Source: Bog-375 sp049698695
GTDB taxonomy: Bacteria; Acidobacteriota; Terriglobia; Bryobacterales; Bryobacteraceae
DNA: 64,000 bases
Assembly: GCA_049698695.1 (NCBI GenBank)
Contig: JBAVYH010000057.1
Coordinates: 1-64,000, forward strand
Direction: 5' to 3'
Below the pieces are notes generated by a model. It saw nothing but the letters and a program-made list of their open reading frames with translations, made no database searches and was not told the origin of the DNA. The stretch's first letter is position 1; the number at the start of each line of letters is the position of its first letter. The position numbers were made by a program, and so were the translations under genes. Positions 41,242 through 50,416 of this stretch are shown here, one piece after another.

Positions 41242-43512
41242 ATGAAACCTCTAACGCTTCTCCGGAACGGTTTCGCTCGTTCTATGACCTCTCTCGTGGT
41301 TGGGCTTCTGGCGGCCTGTTCCACGGCCGCTTTAGGCCAACAGGCGCCGGCGGCCGTTAATACTGCCGCGCCGGCCAATGCCGCGAACCTGCCGCAACCG
41401 AAGAATTGGACTGCAGCCGAAGACCATCAGAACATGATGGATCAACTTGGCATCAAGGCGCTAAGGCCGGGTCCCAGCGGCAACGAGAACGCGCCCAATC
41501 ATGCCAACTACGATGAGTCCCAAGCCAATCCCTTTCCGAATCTGCCCGATGTCTTGCGGTTGAAGAACGGAAAGCGAGTTACCACAGCCGCCATGTGGTG
41601 GAAGCGGCGCCGTCCGGAGATCGTCGAGGATTTCGAGAGGGAAGTCTATGGTCGTGTTCCCCGAAACGTGCCCAAAGTGGTCTGGACAGTTGCCAGCACA
41701 ACAACGGCGACAAGCGGTTCGCATCCGGTGGTCGAGAAGCAACTGGTGGGGCACGTGGACAATTCGGCGTATCCGCTGCTGAATGTCGGTATTCGAATGA
41801 CACTCGTGACGCCGGCCGAGGCACCCGGACCGGTTCCGGTGATGATGATGTTTGGCAACGCCGCGTTCTTCCGCCGGATGGTGACCATTATGGCGGCCCG
41901 CGGCGGTATGGCGGCAGTGACAGGGGGCGATCCGCTAGCGACCGACCAGCTCATCGCCGACGGCTGGGGATATGCATTCATCGATCCCACCAGCATTCAG
42001 GCCGATAACGGGGCGGGCCTGACGAATGGCATTATCGGCTTGGTCAACAAGGGGCAGCCTCGCAAGCCGGACGATTGGGGCGCGCTGCGGGCCTGGGGCT
42101 GGGGCGCCTCCCGCGGTCTGGATTACCTCGAGACAGATCCCGCGGTGGATGCGAAGCACGTGGGCATTGAAGGCGTCTCACGCTACGGCAAGGCGGCCCT
42201 GGTAACGATGGCGTTCGATACCCGTTTCGCGCTGGTGCTGGTCGGTTCCTCCGGGGAAGGCGGGGCCAAACTGTCTCGTCGAAACTGGGGGGAAGCTGTC
42301 GAGAGTCTCACAGGGTCCGGAGAGTACCACTGGATGGCCGGCAACTTCCTCAAGTACGGCGCCTCGGAGGCGACTTTTGGCAGCAAGAACGCCGGCGATT
42401 TGCCGGTGGACGCGCACGAGCTGATTGCCCTGTGCGCGCCGCGGTTGACCTTCATCAGTTACGGCGTGCCGGAGAAGGGCGACGCAAAATGGCTCGATCA
42501 GAAAGGCAGCTTCATGGCGACGGTGGCCGCCCAACCGGTGTTCCGGCTCTTGGGCGCAAAAGACCTGGGCGTGCCGGACGACTATCGCACCGCAAAAATG
42601 CCGCCGGTCAACACGGGCTTGCTGGAAGGCCAGCTCGCCTGGCGCCAGCATGATGGTGGGCACACGGACGGCCCGAACTGGAAGTATTTCATCGCCTGGG
42701 CGGACAAATTCATTGGCCACCAGGCGCCGGCGTTGCCTGAGACCGCCGCCGCGGCGTTCACCGCTCCGGAAGCTGCGGCCGTTCCAGCCGATCAACCCGC
42801 TCCCCGCGCCGACCGGAACTCCCAGCTCGCTCATGCCCAGTTGTTGGAGAAGGCGAAGAAAGGCGGCATCGACATCTATTTCGAAGGCGACTCCATCACC
42901 CGGCGCTGGGGAGCGACCGACTACCCCGAGTTGCTGGCCAACTGGAAGCAGAACTTCTTCGGCTGGAATGCAGGCGATTTCGGCTGGGGCGCCGACAGGA
43001 TTCAGAACATCCTCTGGCGTCTCGACAATGGCGAACTGGACGGAGTCAATCCGAAGATCATCGTCCTGCTCGCCGGCACCAATAACGTCGGCAATACCGT
43101 GTCCCTAGGGGGCGATGAGGCGAAAGTCTCCGATGTCACCAGTGGGATTCAAGCAATCCTGCACACAATCGAAACCAAGGCTCCCGACGCCACAATCATC
43201 GTGATGGGCATTTTCCCTCGAAATGACAACATGGCGGTAATGCCTGTGATTGATAAGATCAATGACAATCTGGCTAAGCTGGCCGACGGCAAAAAGATCC
43301 GGTATCTCAACGTCAATGACAAGCTGGCGGATGCCGATGGCAAGTTATTCGATGGGATGATGAACGCTCGCGACAAACTGCATCCCACTGTCCGGGGCTA
43401 CCAGGTTTGGGCAGATGCGTTGAAGCCGATCTTCACCGAATGGCTCGGCCCTCCCAAGAAAGAAGATCACGCCCCGCCGCCCACCGGCGATCCCAGCGCA
43501 GCGCAGCGTTAG
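41242..43512 (+). CDS. Fusion of CE15-like glucuronoyl esterase and SGNH hydrolase
   Basis: This 756-residue exported protein has a signal peptide (MTSLVVGLLAACSTAALG). Residues about 60-490 form a CE15-like domain with the nucleophile Ser313 in GVSRYGKAAL and the histidine near WRQHDGGH (470-474). Residues about 540-740 form an SGNH/GDSL domain with FEGDSITRR (Ser551), LLAGTNN (Asn614) and DKLHPT (Asp711, His714). A Pro/Ala linker joins them. CE15 cleaves lignin-glucuronoxylan esters; SGNH domains often remove acetyl groups. The joint substrate is probably decorated xylan. It diverges from the AXE1-type gene. Confidence 0.88.
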   Translation: MKPLTLLRNGFARSMTSLVVGLLAACSTAALGQQAPAAVNTAAPANAANLPQPKNWTAAEDHQNMMDQLGIKALRPGPSGNENAPNHANYDESQANPFPNLPDVLRLKNGKRVTTAAMWWKRRRPEIVEDFEREVYGRVPRNVPKVVWTVASTTTATSGSHPVVEKQLVGHVDNSAYPLLNVGIRMTLVTPAEAPGPVPVMMMFGNAAFFRRMVTIMAARGGMAAVTGGDPLATDQLIADGWGYAFIDPTSIQADNGAGLTNGIIGLVNKGQPRKPDDWGALRAWGWGASRGLDYLETDPAVDAKHVGIEGVSRYGKAALVTMAFDTRFALVLVGSSGEGGAKLSRRNWGEAVESLTGSGEYHWMAGNFLKYGASEATFGSKNAGDLPVDAHELIALCAPRLTFISYGVPEKGDAKWLDQKGSFMATVAAQPVFRLLGAKDLGVPDDYRTAKMPPVNTGLLEGQLAWRQHDGGHTDGPNWKYFIAWADKFIGHQAPALPETAAAAFTAPEAAAVPADQPAPRADRNSQLAHAQLLEKAKKGGIDIYFEGDSITRRWGATDYPELLANWKQNFFGWNAGDFGWGADRIQNILWRLDNGELDGVNPKIIVLLAGTNNVGNTVSLGGDEAKVSDVTSGIQAILHTIETKAPDATIIVMGIFPRNDNMAVMPVIDKINDNLAKLADGKKIRYLNVNDKLADADGKLFDGMMNARDKLHPTVRGYQVWADALKPIFTEWLGPPKKEDHAPPPTGDPSAAQR

Positions 43513-43600
43513 CCGAAAAGCGAAGCTTGCGTCACCGCGAGCCTGGATAGCCCCAATTGGGGATTCATTACGGCTGACCACAGGTGTAAGCTTCTGGTCG

Positions 43601-44725
43601 ATGGCGCTTAAGGCGCTGAACGGAATCACAGCCGCGGTCATTGCGCTGGGCTTACTGAGTGTTGCGGGCGCGGCTGAAGGGCAGCCAGCGAAGCAGTTGT
43701 CACGGCGGCCGCTGCCGCCCGGCCGCCGGATTCGCGAGCTTCACTTCAGCCCCGACGGGCGGCTGCTGCTCGCGCAGGACGATTCGGGTCTCACGGTTCT
43801 CACGGTGCAGCCGTTCTCAGTTCTGTTTCGAGTTCCGGCCGACAACGTCACCTTTTCGGGCTTCACTCCAGATTCGCGACAGGTTCTATGCGTCACTTTT
43901 CGTATTTGGGTGACCGCGCCCCCGGCCATCGTCGCCGGTCCCAGCGCACACTTGGAACGGTGGAGCGTGGCCGATCGCACCCGCGTCGAATCTATCGAGA
44001 TTCCATGGACGGACTGTGGGAGTTGGGGGCTGTCGCCCGACGGCCGCGTTCTCGCGTGCCTAGACTCTAACGGTACCCTTAGCTTTGTCGACGTTGCCTC
44101 GTCTGCGACAATCTTCAAGAAGAAGAATTTCAACGACTTCGTCGTCATTCGGGACCAATTTGGTAACGATAACTGTACCGGTGACCTGCGATCTGCTGAA
44201 ATCGATTTTTCTCCCGACGGCCGCTTCGTCCTCGTGCTGCCTGTAGACGCGTCGGGCTCGGCGTTCGCTTGGGACTTGCGGCAGAGAAAAGCCGTGGGTT
44301 TGACAGTCAGGCTCAAGATCAGGCTCGCGGATATGCTGCAATTTGCCTTTATTGCGCCGGACCGGCTCCTGATATCGCGGACCACCTTTGTCAGCCGGAC
44401 CGTGACTGCCACGCTTGCGGCGTTCCCCTCAGGGAAGGTGCTATCCAAGCCAGTACTGCCTCAAGGTCCCATTTACCGGGCAGCGGACCCCAACTTCGTC
44501 ATTGTTCGTCCGTTCGCAGTGGCCTCACCCTCGGACTTTTACAGTAACAGTCCGAAGCGGTCTGCCGCCGTTGAGATTCGGACGGGTCAGGTAATCGTAT
44601 GCAACTCACCGGCGCTCGACGTATTCGGACAGTACTACGCCGCGGAACGCACCGACGGCGAACTGGGGCTGTATGAACGCGGCAAAGGCCTCCAGGCCAC
44701 TGTCATGATTGCCGACAAGCCGTAG
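43601..44725 (+). CDS. Secreted WD40-like propeller protein
   Basis: This 374-residue exported protein has a signal peptide (NGITAAVIALGLLSVAGAA) and repeated short propeller blades, each with F/LSPDGR-x-LL (RIRELHFSPDGRLLLAQDD, GLSPDGRVLACLDSNG, IDFSPDGRFVLVLPVD). The fold is WD40-like. No catalytic residues are visible, and it may be a binding or scaffold protein. Its stop codon (TAG) is the first part of a palindromic repeat at 44723. Composition is slightly less GC-rich than its neighbours. Confidence 0.75.
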   Translation: MALKALNGITAAVIALGLLSVAGAAEGQPAKQLSRRPLPPGRRIRELHFSPDGRLLLAQDDSGLTVLTVQPFSVLFRVPADNVTFSGFTPDSRQVLCVTFRIWVTAPPAIVAGPSAHLERWSVADRTRVESIEIPWTDCGSWGLSPDGRVLACLDSNGTLSFVDVASSATIFKKKNFNDFVVIRDQFGNDNCTGDLRSAEIDFSPDGRFVLVLPVDASGSAFAWDLRQRKAVGLTVRLKIRLADMLQFAFIAPDRLLISRTTFVSRTVTATLAAFPSGKVLSKPVLPQGPIYRAADPNFVIVRPFAVASPSDFYSNSPKRSAAVEIRTGQVIVCNSPALDVFGQYYAAERTDGELGLYERGKGLQATVMIADKP

Positions 44726-44840
44726 CGCCGGCGGTCTCTGCCGCCGGTTCTTTTTGACCGGTTTGGCGGAATGTCCTGAACAGTGGGGCTGTCAAGTGCG
44801 CGCAAGATGCAAGAGACCGGCGGCAAGACCGCCGGCGCTA
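44723..44840. repeat. Family E REPIN-like element
   Basis: The left arm 44723-44748 (TAGCGCCGGCGGTCTCTGCC then GCCGGT) and the right arm 44816-44840 are inverted copies, each self-complementary (CCGGCGGtctctgCCGCCGG). The spacer between them is about 67 bases. The first three bases are the stop codon of the propeller gene. Confidence 0.82.
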
Positions 44841-44893
44841 GCAAGAGATGCGGGCATGCTCGGCGTTACGGGTCAATGGCGGGATCCGTGCGC

Positions 44894-46543
44894 TTACCAG
44901 GCTGCTTCAACCAGCGACACAACTTGCCGCGGCAACGTGAAACTCACACTCAGTTTTCCATCCTGGGCCGGCATCCACTCAGGCGAATGGAGCAGCTCCA
45001 ACTGGCCGGCGGCTTCGAGACGCGCGTATTGCGCGGCGGTCGGTTGCTCGGGCGATCCCATCCGCAGCCAGGCGGTGTACGCGTTGCTGTGCTCCTCATC
45101 GATCCGGTAGTGGCGCACCAGCACGCGACCGGCGGTGGCTGGGATGCCGGTGATGGTGAGGTTCACCGCGGCGGGCGGCGCGGCGACATCGTCATCGTCA
45201 TAGTTCCACACCAGCGTCGCGATCTCATGAGCGGAGCGGACGGCCAGGGCGTCGATGTCCGGCTGGCCGCGCGCGCCGTTCGCCAGCAGGTCGTCGACAG
45301 CGACGGCGCCCGCCGATTCGACGCGGACGCGATTGCCGCCTCCGGGGGCCAGCATTCCCAACATGCGAAAAACGTTCAGCACCGGTTTGTCGATGCCGTT
45401 GGTAGCCAGCGCACGAAAGCCGGCGAAGTAAGGCTGATACTCGAACTCGAAGGCCCAGGTGAGCATGCCCGCCAGGTTGGAGTGGTAGCGGTCGGCAAGT
45501 TTCAGCATGGCGCCCAATGCGGCGGCGGTATAGGCGGGGTATTGCGTGTCGTTGCGGTACGCGTTCTGCGGATGGGTGCGCGCCGCACACGCCGCGCAGC
45601 CTTCCGGATCGGCCTCGCTCAGCACAATCGGCAGCCGCGCGAAAGAGGGGAATTCTCGGACCACTTGCATTCCTGAGGCAACGTCCTGCAACTCACGGCC
45701 GAGGCCCATGCGGACGTGGCTGTCAACGATTTGCGTTTGGCCCTTAGCGTGGTAGCTGATGAAATCGAGGGGCGTGCCTTTGGCGGCGCAGTGCGCCAGG
45801 AATTGCCGGAGATAATCCGCCGCCTTTGGATCGCGCGGGCTGGTAGTGGCGGGACCGCCGATGCGCGCCGCCGGCAGAGCGCTTTTCACCGCCGCGGCGG
45901 CGTAATCGTATAGCCGGTCGTACTCCTCGGCGGTGCCTTTCCAGTAGCTGATGTCGGGCTCATTCCACACTTCCCAATACCAGGTTTCGACCTCGCGCCG
46001 GCCATAGCGCTGGATCGAATGGAGCACCCATTGGCGCACCAACTCTCCCCATCGGGCGTAATCCTTCGGGGGGTAGGACCAGCCCTGGCCATCATCGGGC
46101 GTGGGCCAGTTGCGGGCGTAAGGGTGCGGATGGAGCGAGAGCGCTTCCGGCATGAAGCCGATTTCCACGAATGGCCTGGCGCCGGCATGAATATACGTGT
46201 CGAAAATCCGGTCGACGATGGTCCAGTCGTACATCGCGTGCCCGGCGGCATCTTCGGTATAGGCGTTGGTCGAGCCCCATTTCAGGGCCGCGGCGCCATC
46301 GCCGGTGCAGAGCAGGTGGTGCACGCGGATATAGACCGGCGTCGAGCTGGAACCGGCGAGCTCACCCACCAGCTTCGGCCCATATTGCATGTAGGTGTAG
46401 TTCGGCTCGTCGTAGCCGAAATAGGACGAAATCGGGTGGAACGGGCCAAGGACGACCCCGGCATCGACACCTATAGCCATCGGCGCCTGCGCCGAAGCCA
46501 GCGCCGGCATCAGGGCAGCGAGGAGAAACGCCGTAGACCTCAT
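44894..46543 (-). CDS. GH39-family beta-xylosidase-like glycoside hydrolase
   Basis: This 549-residue exported glycoside hydrolase has a signal peptide (MRSTAFLLAALMPALASAQA). The (beta/alpha)8 barrel has acid/base Glu195 in WYWEVWNEPDISYWKG and the nucleophile Glu310 in LPIVLSEADPEGC, matching family GH39 (xylan 1,4-beta-xylosidase). The C-terminal part is a beta-sandwich accessory domain. It should release xylose from xylo-oligosaccharides. ATG 46543 begins the signal peptide. With the AXE1-type esterase and CE15-SGNH fusion, it forms a small hemicellulose-degrading neighbourhood. Confidence 0.9.
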   Translation of the reverse strand: MRSTAFLLAALMPALASAQAPMAIGVDAGVVLGPFHPISSYFGYDEPNYTYMQYGPKLVGELAGSSSTPVYIRVHHLLCTGDGAAALKWGSTNAYTEDAAGHAMYDWTIVDRIFDTYIHAGARPFVEIGFMPEALSLHPHPYARNWPTPDDGQGWSYPPKDYARWGELVRQWVLHSIQRYGRREVETWYWEVWNEPDISYWKGTAEEYDRLYDYAAAAVKSALPAARIGGPATTSPRDPKAADYLRQFLAHCAAKGTPLDFISYHAKGQTQIVDSHVRMGLGRELQDVASGMQVVREFPSFARLPIVLSEADPEGCAACAARTHPQNAYRNDTQYPAYTAAALGAMLKLADRYHSNLAGMLTWAFEFEYQPYFAGFRALATNGIDKPVLNVFRMLGMLAPGGGNRVRVESAGAVAVDDLLANGARGQPDIDALAVRSAHEIATLVWNYDDDDVAAPPAAVNLTITGIPATAGRVLVRHYRIDEEHSNAYTAWLRMGSPEQPTAAQYARLEAAGQLELLHSPEWMPAQDGKLSVSFTLPRQVVSLVEAAW

Positions 46544-46690
46544 GGCAACATCAAGCGTACTACGCAGGGGCGGGGACGGCTCGGACGGGAGGTTGACGGT
46601 GGATCGGCCGTACTGGCAGGGGTGCAACAAAAAGCGGGCGGCCGTGCTGGTTAGCCGGCCGTCCGCTGGCAGTGCGTGGTATTCCGATTA

Positions 46691-47437
46691 CTAGTAACGC
46701 GAGGCCAAGGGCCGCAGCGGGGTGGGGAAGCGCACCGGCGCCTCAGCGCGGTCCATCGGCTTCTCGAGAACCAGCGAGCGCAGCCCGGGCATGCCGGCCG
46801 ACGCGCCGCGATGGCTCTTGTCGGAAACCGGAAGTTGGCCGGTGGTCAGGTTCTTCAAGCCGAACAGCGCCAGTTCGAAGCGATCCTTGACGCCGACTTT
46901 CTGGAATAGCCGGGAGAGGTACACCTTCACGGTGCCTTCGGAGATCATCAGCGTCGTGGCGATCTCCTTGTTCTTCAGGCCTTGGGAAAGCAGGCTTACC
47001 AGTTGCCCCTCGCGCTGCGTCAACGCCACACGGCGCGCGCAAAGGAAGCTATCGGTGAGAGCTTTCTCAAACCAGAGCTCGCCGGCCTGGACTTTCTGCA
47101 GGCACTTGACCTGCAGGTCGGTGGCCAGAGTTTTCCGCAGGATGCCACGCACACCCAAGCCCATCGCCTGGAAGGCCAGTTCGGTCGAAATCGAGTTCAC
47201 CCAGAGCACGATCTTGGTGCTCTGCATGGCGTGCTGCATTTCGCTGAGCACGGCGAAAGTGATCTCCGGTGTCAGGTCCATCAGAACCAGGTCCGGCGAG
47301 CCGTGTGCCATCTGTTCCAACAGGCACGTCACCGTGTTGCAGCTTGGCAGCAGCTCAAAGTCTTCCACTTGACACAGGACCGATTCGAGGCCTTTGGCCA
47401 GAATGGGTTCGTCGCTGTACAGAAGAATTCGCGTCAT
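46691..47437 (-). CDS. NarL-type response regulator
   Basis: This 248-residue two-domain regulator has a receiver domain at the N-terminus (MTRILLYSDEPILAKGLESVL, phospho-acceptor Asp in LVLMDLTPE near 54, NSISTELAFQAMGLGVRGILRK) and a LuxR/NarL helix-turn-helix domain (LTQREGQLVSLLSQGLKNKEIATTLMISEGTVKVYLSRLFQKVGVKDRFELALFGL). A 60-residue tail follows, which is longer than usual. No sensor kinase is adjacent. It diverges across an AT-rich region from PilZ and pilus genes and is a candidate controller of them. Confidence 0.9.
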   Translation of the reverse strand: MTRILLYSDEPILAKGLESVLCQVEDFELLPSCNTVTCLLEQMAHGSPDLVLMDLTPEITFAVLSEMQHAMQSTKIVLWVNSISTELAFQAMGLGVRGILRKTLATDLQVKCLQKVQAGELWFEKALTDSFLCARRVALTQREGQLVSLLSQGLKNKEIATTLMISEGTVKVYLSRLFQKVGVKDRFELALFGLKNLTTGQLPVSDKSHRGASAGMPGLRSLVLEKPMDRAEAPVRFPTPLRPLASRY

Positions 47438-47917
47438 AATTCTTTACCTCTTGAAACAGTCTGTGCCGTGCACTATTGCCAGCTTCAGATTTTTCTGTAT
47501 CCAGTACTGTTCATCCAGAATTGTCGGGCTATTTACTTCGGTTGTCAATAGTATTCAGCAATAAATCTACATTAATATGCAACATTAACCGTGATTTACG
47601 CGGGATATCCAGCGGAGTTTAGTAGGTAAATCTCTTATTTTCAATGGATTCGTACGACGCTAACAAGCCGGTAATACGACAATATATCTCTGGAAAATCC
47701 ACCGTATAGTGCCGTATGCTAACCCTGCCATTGGCATAATACCGGTTAATTGCCCTGCGAAACTGCCAACAAGAGTACTGAGACGGCCCACTGATGCGAC
47801 TGACCCGATCCTCATTTTCGACCCTAATAACCTTCGAATACAGATGTATATAGCCCATTTACGATATTGATGGCAGGACAATTAGCGCGCTACCCTCGCG
47901 AGTGTCGAAGCAAGTGC
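47438..47917. promoter_or_regulatory. AT-rich divergent regulatory region
   Basis: These 480 bases are much richer in A and T than any other gap in the window and separate the NarL-type regulator from the PilZ gene. A minus-strand open frame at 47619-47858 exists but has no ribosome site or recognised product. I infer a promoter region for both directions, possibly with nucleoid-protein binding; I cannot name a sigma factor site. Confidence 0.5.
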
Positions 47918-48298
47918 ATGAAGAATATCAACCGGCGTGAGAGCCCGCGGATTGAGATTCAACTCCGGTGCCACGTCACGTCGCCAGCGCTTTGGCTACG
48001 CAGCGCTTTGTATACGGAAAACATCAGTCGCAGCGGCCTCCTGGTGGCGTGGCAAGGCGGCGAGCAGACGCTGCCGATGCCCTCGCTGGGGCAGATTCTG
48101 ACGCTCGAATTGGAGCTGCCGGCGAATCACGGGTTCGGGCAGAAGTGCATTCATTGCCAGGGGACGGTGTTGCGGGTAACGGACTCGGGGCGCGGATATC
48201 CGCTGGTGGCGCTCCGCGTCAATTACATGGATTTTCGGGCGTTTCACGACCGCTTGCACGCGACGGAGGATGTGCAGTCTCCCGCGTGGATGGCGTGA
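47918..48298 (+). CDS. PilZ-domain protein
   Basis: This 126-residue protein is a single PilZ domain, which binds cyclic di-GMP. The ligand motifs are RRESPR at the start (RxxxR) and NISRSGLLV (position of [D/N]xSxxG). Hydrophobic strands follow (LGQILTLELELPAN, CQGTVLRVTDSG, PLVALRVNYMDFRAFHD). ATG 47918 was chosen because the domain starts directly after it. It is the first gene of the plus-strand block that leads to the pilus operon, so cyclic di-GMP may modulate surface attachment or pilus output. Confidence 0.88.
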   Translation: MKNINRRESPRIEIQLRCHVTSPALWLRSALYTENISRSGLLVAWQGGEQTLPMPSLGQILTLELELPANHGFGQKCIHCQGTVLRVTDSGRGYPLVALRVNYMDFRAFHDRLHATEDVQSPAWMA

Positions 48299-48303
48299 TT
48301 TTT

Positions 48304-49977
48304 ATGGACACGGCTGATTCCAAAGTTGCGGTCAAGTTGCTGCCGTCGATGGCGGACATCGCGTTCTTGATGCCGGTGGTGTTCTTGTTTGGGCGTATGG
48401 ACGGGCTGATGACTTTGCTGGGCGATTGCGACACGGGCTGGCACATTCGCACCGGCCAATGGATCCTGGCGCATCACGCCGTGCCGTATCGGGACTTGTT
48501 TTCGTATTCCAAGCCGGACAGCGTTTGGTACGCGTGGGAGTGGCTGGCGGATGTGATTTTTGCCGGCCTGAACCGCGTCGGCGGCCTGGCTGCGGTTTCG
48601 TTGTTTGCGATATTGCTGCTCGCGGTGATCTTCACCCTGGTGTTCCGTCTGGCGCGCCGGCATTCCAACCCGGTGGTGGCGGTGGCGGTCACGGTGCTGG
48701 CGGTGGGGGCGTCGTCGATTCACTGGCTGGCGCGGCCGCACCTGTTCACGCTGTTGTTTACGGTGATCTTCCTGAGCGCGCTGTACCACGTGAAGGAGGG
48801 GCGCACGCGGTTTGCGGGTATCCCGTGGCTGGTGCTGCTGCCGGTGTTGACAGTGCTGTGGACCAACCTCCACGGCGGATTTCTGGTGGGCGTGTCAATG
48901 ATCGCGGTCTTCGGCGCCGCGGAGTTGTTGCAAATTCTGCTGGCCGCTCAGAGCGAAGGCCGGGCGGCGGGGCTCGATCGGGCGAAAAAGTATTTGCTGA
49001 GTGCGCTGGCGTGCCTGGCGGCGAGCCTGCTGAATCCGTACACGTACCACTTGCACGTGCACGTGTTGCGGTATCTGCGCGACCCCTATCAGGCCGAGCA
49101 CATTATGGAGTTCCTTTCGGTGAGTTTCCATCATCCGATTGCGATCTTCTTCGAGACCATGCTGGCGGGCGGAGTGCTGGCCGGAGCGTGGTACGCGCGG
49201 CACGGCAGCTTCGTCGAGCCGATGTTACTGTTGCTGTGGGCGCACGCCGCGCTGCTGTCAGCGCGCAATATTCCGATTTTCATGATCGTGGCGGCGCCCA
49301 TGGTGGCCGCCGCCGCCGCCGCCGGTTTGCGGCATCTGCCGGCTGCGCCGGTGGCGGTGTGGCTCCAGCAGGTGGCGGTGCGGTTCAATCGCATCGTGCG
49401 GGAAACCAGCGAGACCGACGCCATCGGGCGTTGGCACCTGGTGAGCCTGGCGGGCGTGGCGCTGGTGGCGGCGCTGCTCTATGCTCCCCATCCCCCGAAG
49501 GGGTTCCGGGCCGAATTCGATCCGCAGCGGTACCCTGCCGGTGCCGTGATCGCGCTCGGGCAATATCCGGCGGCACGGGTCTTCACCTTCGACCAATGGG
49601 GCGATTATCTGATTTACCGCCTGTATCCACGGTCCAAAGTGTTCGTGGACGGGCGCAGCGATTTCTACGGGGACGATTTCGAGACCAAGCTGCTCGCCGT
49701 CCTCAATGTCAACTACGGCTGGGACCAGACATTGGCCCGGTTCGGAGTGGACACGGTATTAATGCCCCCCAACTCGCCGCTGACCGGCGCCTTGAAGGAG
49801 TCGTGCCGGTGGCGGGTGGTGTATGACGATGGCGTGGCGCTGGTGTTCCGCGCGCACGGCCAGGCGTTGGGGGATCGGGCTTCCGCCGGCACTGCCGGCG
49901 GATCAGGCCGTGACCGAGAGGTCACGAAAACAGCAACCAGTGATCGACCGATCACGGAACTTGGATCCAAGACTTAG
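48304..49977 (+). CDS. Polytopic membrane glycosyltransferase-like protein
   Basis: This 557-residue protein has 10-12 membrane helices. The first loop contains LLGDCDTGWHIRTGQWILAHHAVPYRDLFSYSKPDSVWYAWEWLADVIF, a pattern of GT-C-type membrane proteins (PMT/GT39-like) with an acidic pair near the first loop. The C-terminal soluble tail has RLYPRSKVFVDGRSDFYGDDFETKLL. It probably transfers a sugar from a lipid carrier on the periplasmic side, but this is inferred. It starts six bases after the PilZ gene and ends 12 bases before flp, so pilin glycosylation is a possibility. Confidence 0.75.
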   Translation: MDTADSKVAVKLLPSMADIAFLMPVVFLFGRMDGLMTLLGDCDTGWHIRTGQWILAHHAVPYRDLFSYSKPDSVWYAWEWLADVIFAGLNRVGGLAAVSLFAILLLAVIFTLVFRLARRHSNPVVAVAVTVLAVGASSIHWLARPHLFTLLFTVIFLSALYHVKEGRTRFAGIPWLVLLPVLTVLWTNLHGGFLVGVSMIAVFGAAELLQILLAAQSEGRAAGLDRAKKYLLSALACLAASLLNPYTYHLHVHVLRYLRDPYQAEHIMEFLSVSFHHPIAIFFETMLAGGVLAGAWYARHGSFVEPMLLLLWAHAALLSARNIPIFMIVAAPMVAAAAAAGLRHLPAAPVAVWLQQVAVRFNRIVRETSETDAIGRWHLVSLAGVALVAALLYAPHPPKGFRAEFDPQRYPAGAVIALGQYPAARVFTFDQWGDYLIYRLYPRSKVFVDGRSDFYGDDFETKLLAVLNVNYGWDQTLARFGVDTVLMPPNSPLTGALKESCRWRVVYDDGVALVFRAHGQALGDRASAGTAGGSGRDREVTKTATSDRPITELGSKT

Positions 49978-49989
49978 GAGCGAATCGAA

Positions 49990-50175
49990 ATGACGTATCT
50001 GCGTAACCTTTGGAATGACGAACAAGGCCAGGACCTGATTGAGTACACCCTCCTGCTGGCGTTCGTGGCTCTGGCTTCGGCCGCCCTGTTCATCACCGCT
50101 GGCGGCAGCATCAAGGGCATTTGGTCAACCACCAATAGCCAGTTGACTGCGGCCAACACCAGCGCTAGCAGCTAG
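49990..50175 (+). CDS. flp: Flp-type major pilin
   Basis: This 61-residue pilin of the Flp/Fap family has a short leader (MTYLRNLWNDEQG), then QDLIEYTLLLAFVALASAALFITAGG, the hydrophobic Flp helix with conserved Glu and Tyr after the processing glycine. The prepilin peptidase TadV would cut after Gly13. The remainder is a short Ser/Thr/Asn-rich surface. It is the first gene of the Tad assembly block. GGAGCG lies upstream of ATG 49990. A structured gap to cpaB may allow it to be expressed at a higher level. Confidence 0.93.
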   Translation: MTYLRNLWNDEQGQDLIEYTLLLAFVALASAALFITAGGSIKGIWSTTNSQLTAANTSASS

Positions 50176-50416
50176 ACTTCCCGCTTGGGCATGCCGCCCG
50201 CCCGACGCGGACGGAGGTGCTCATCAGGCCGGCAAGGACTGCCGGCTGGGACGATGACAAATATGGCGAGATGGCCGCAGCGCGGTTGAAAGAGCCAGAC
50301 CAAAGCGCTGCGGCTGCATCTCTGTGTAGCGAATTGCGATCAGGCCGCCAAGTTTAGGAGGCGGCGGTGAGGTCCCGCAAGTCAAGCCGAGCCGCGGCTG
50401 ACAGCGGGAGGGAAAA
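50176..50416 (+). terminator. Structured flp-cpaB gap, likely attenuator
   Basis: There are three inverted repeats: 50228-50246 (GCCGGCAaggacTGCCGGC), 50274-50314 (ten-base arms GCCGCAGCGC and GCGCTGCGGC around 21 bases), and 50344-50365 (GCCGCC and GGCGGC). They would form hairpins in the transcript just after the major pilin gene. A partial terminator or mRNA-processing site that lets pilin exceed the assembly proteins is a reasonable inference. There is no long U tract. Confidence 0.6.

Noticed and set aside
47619..47858. Minus-strand 79-codon frame in the AT-rich gap
   Set aside because: There is no ribosome site and the amino acid pattern matches nothing; more likely regulatory DNA.
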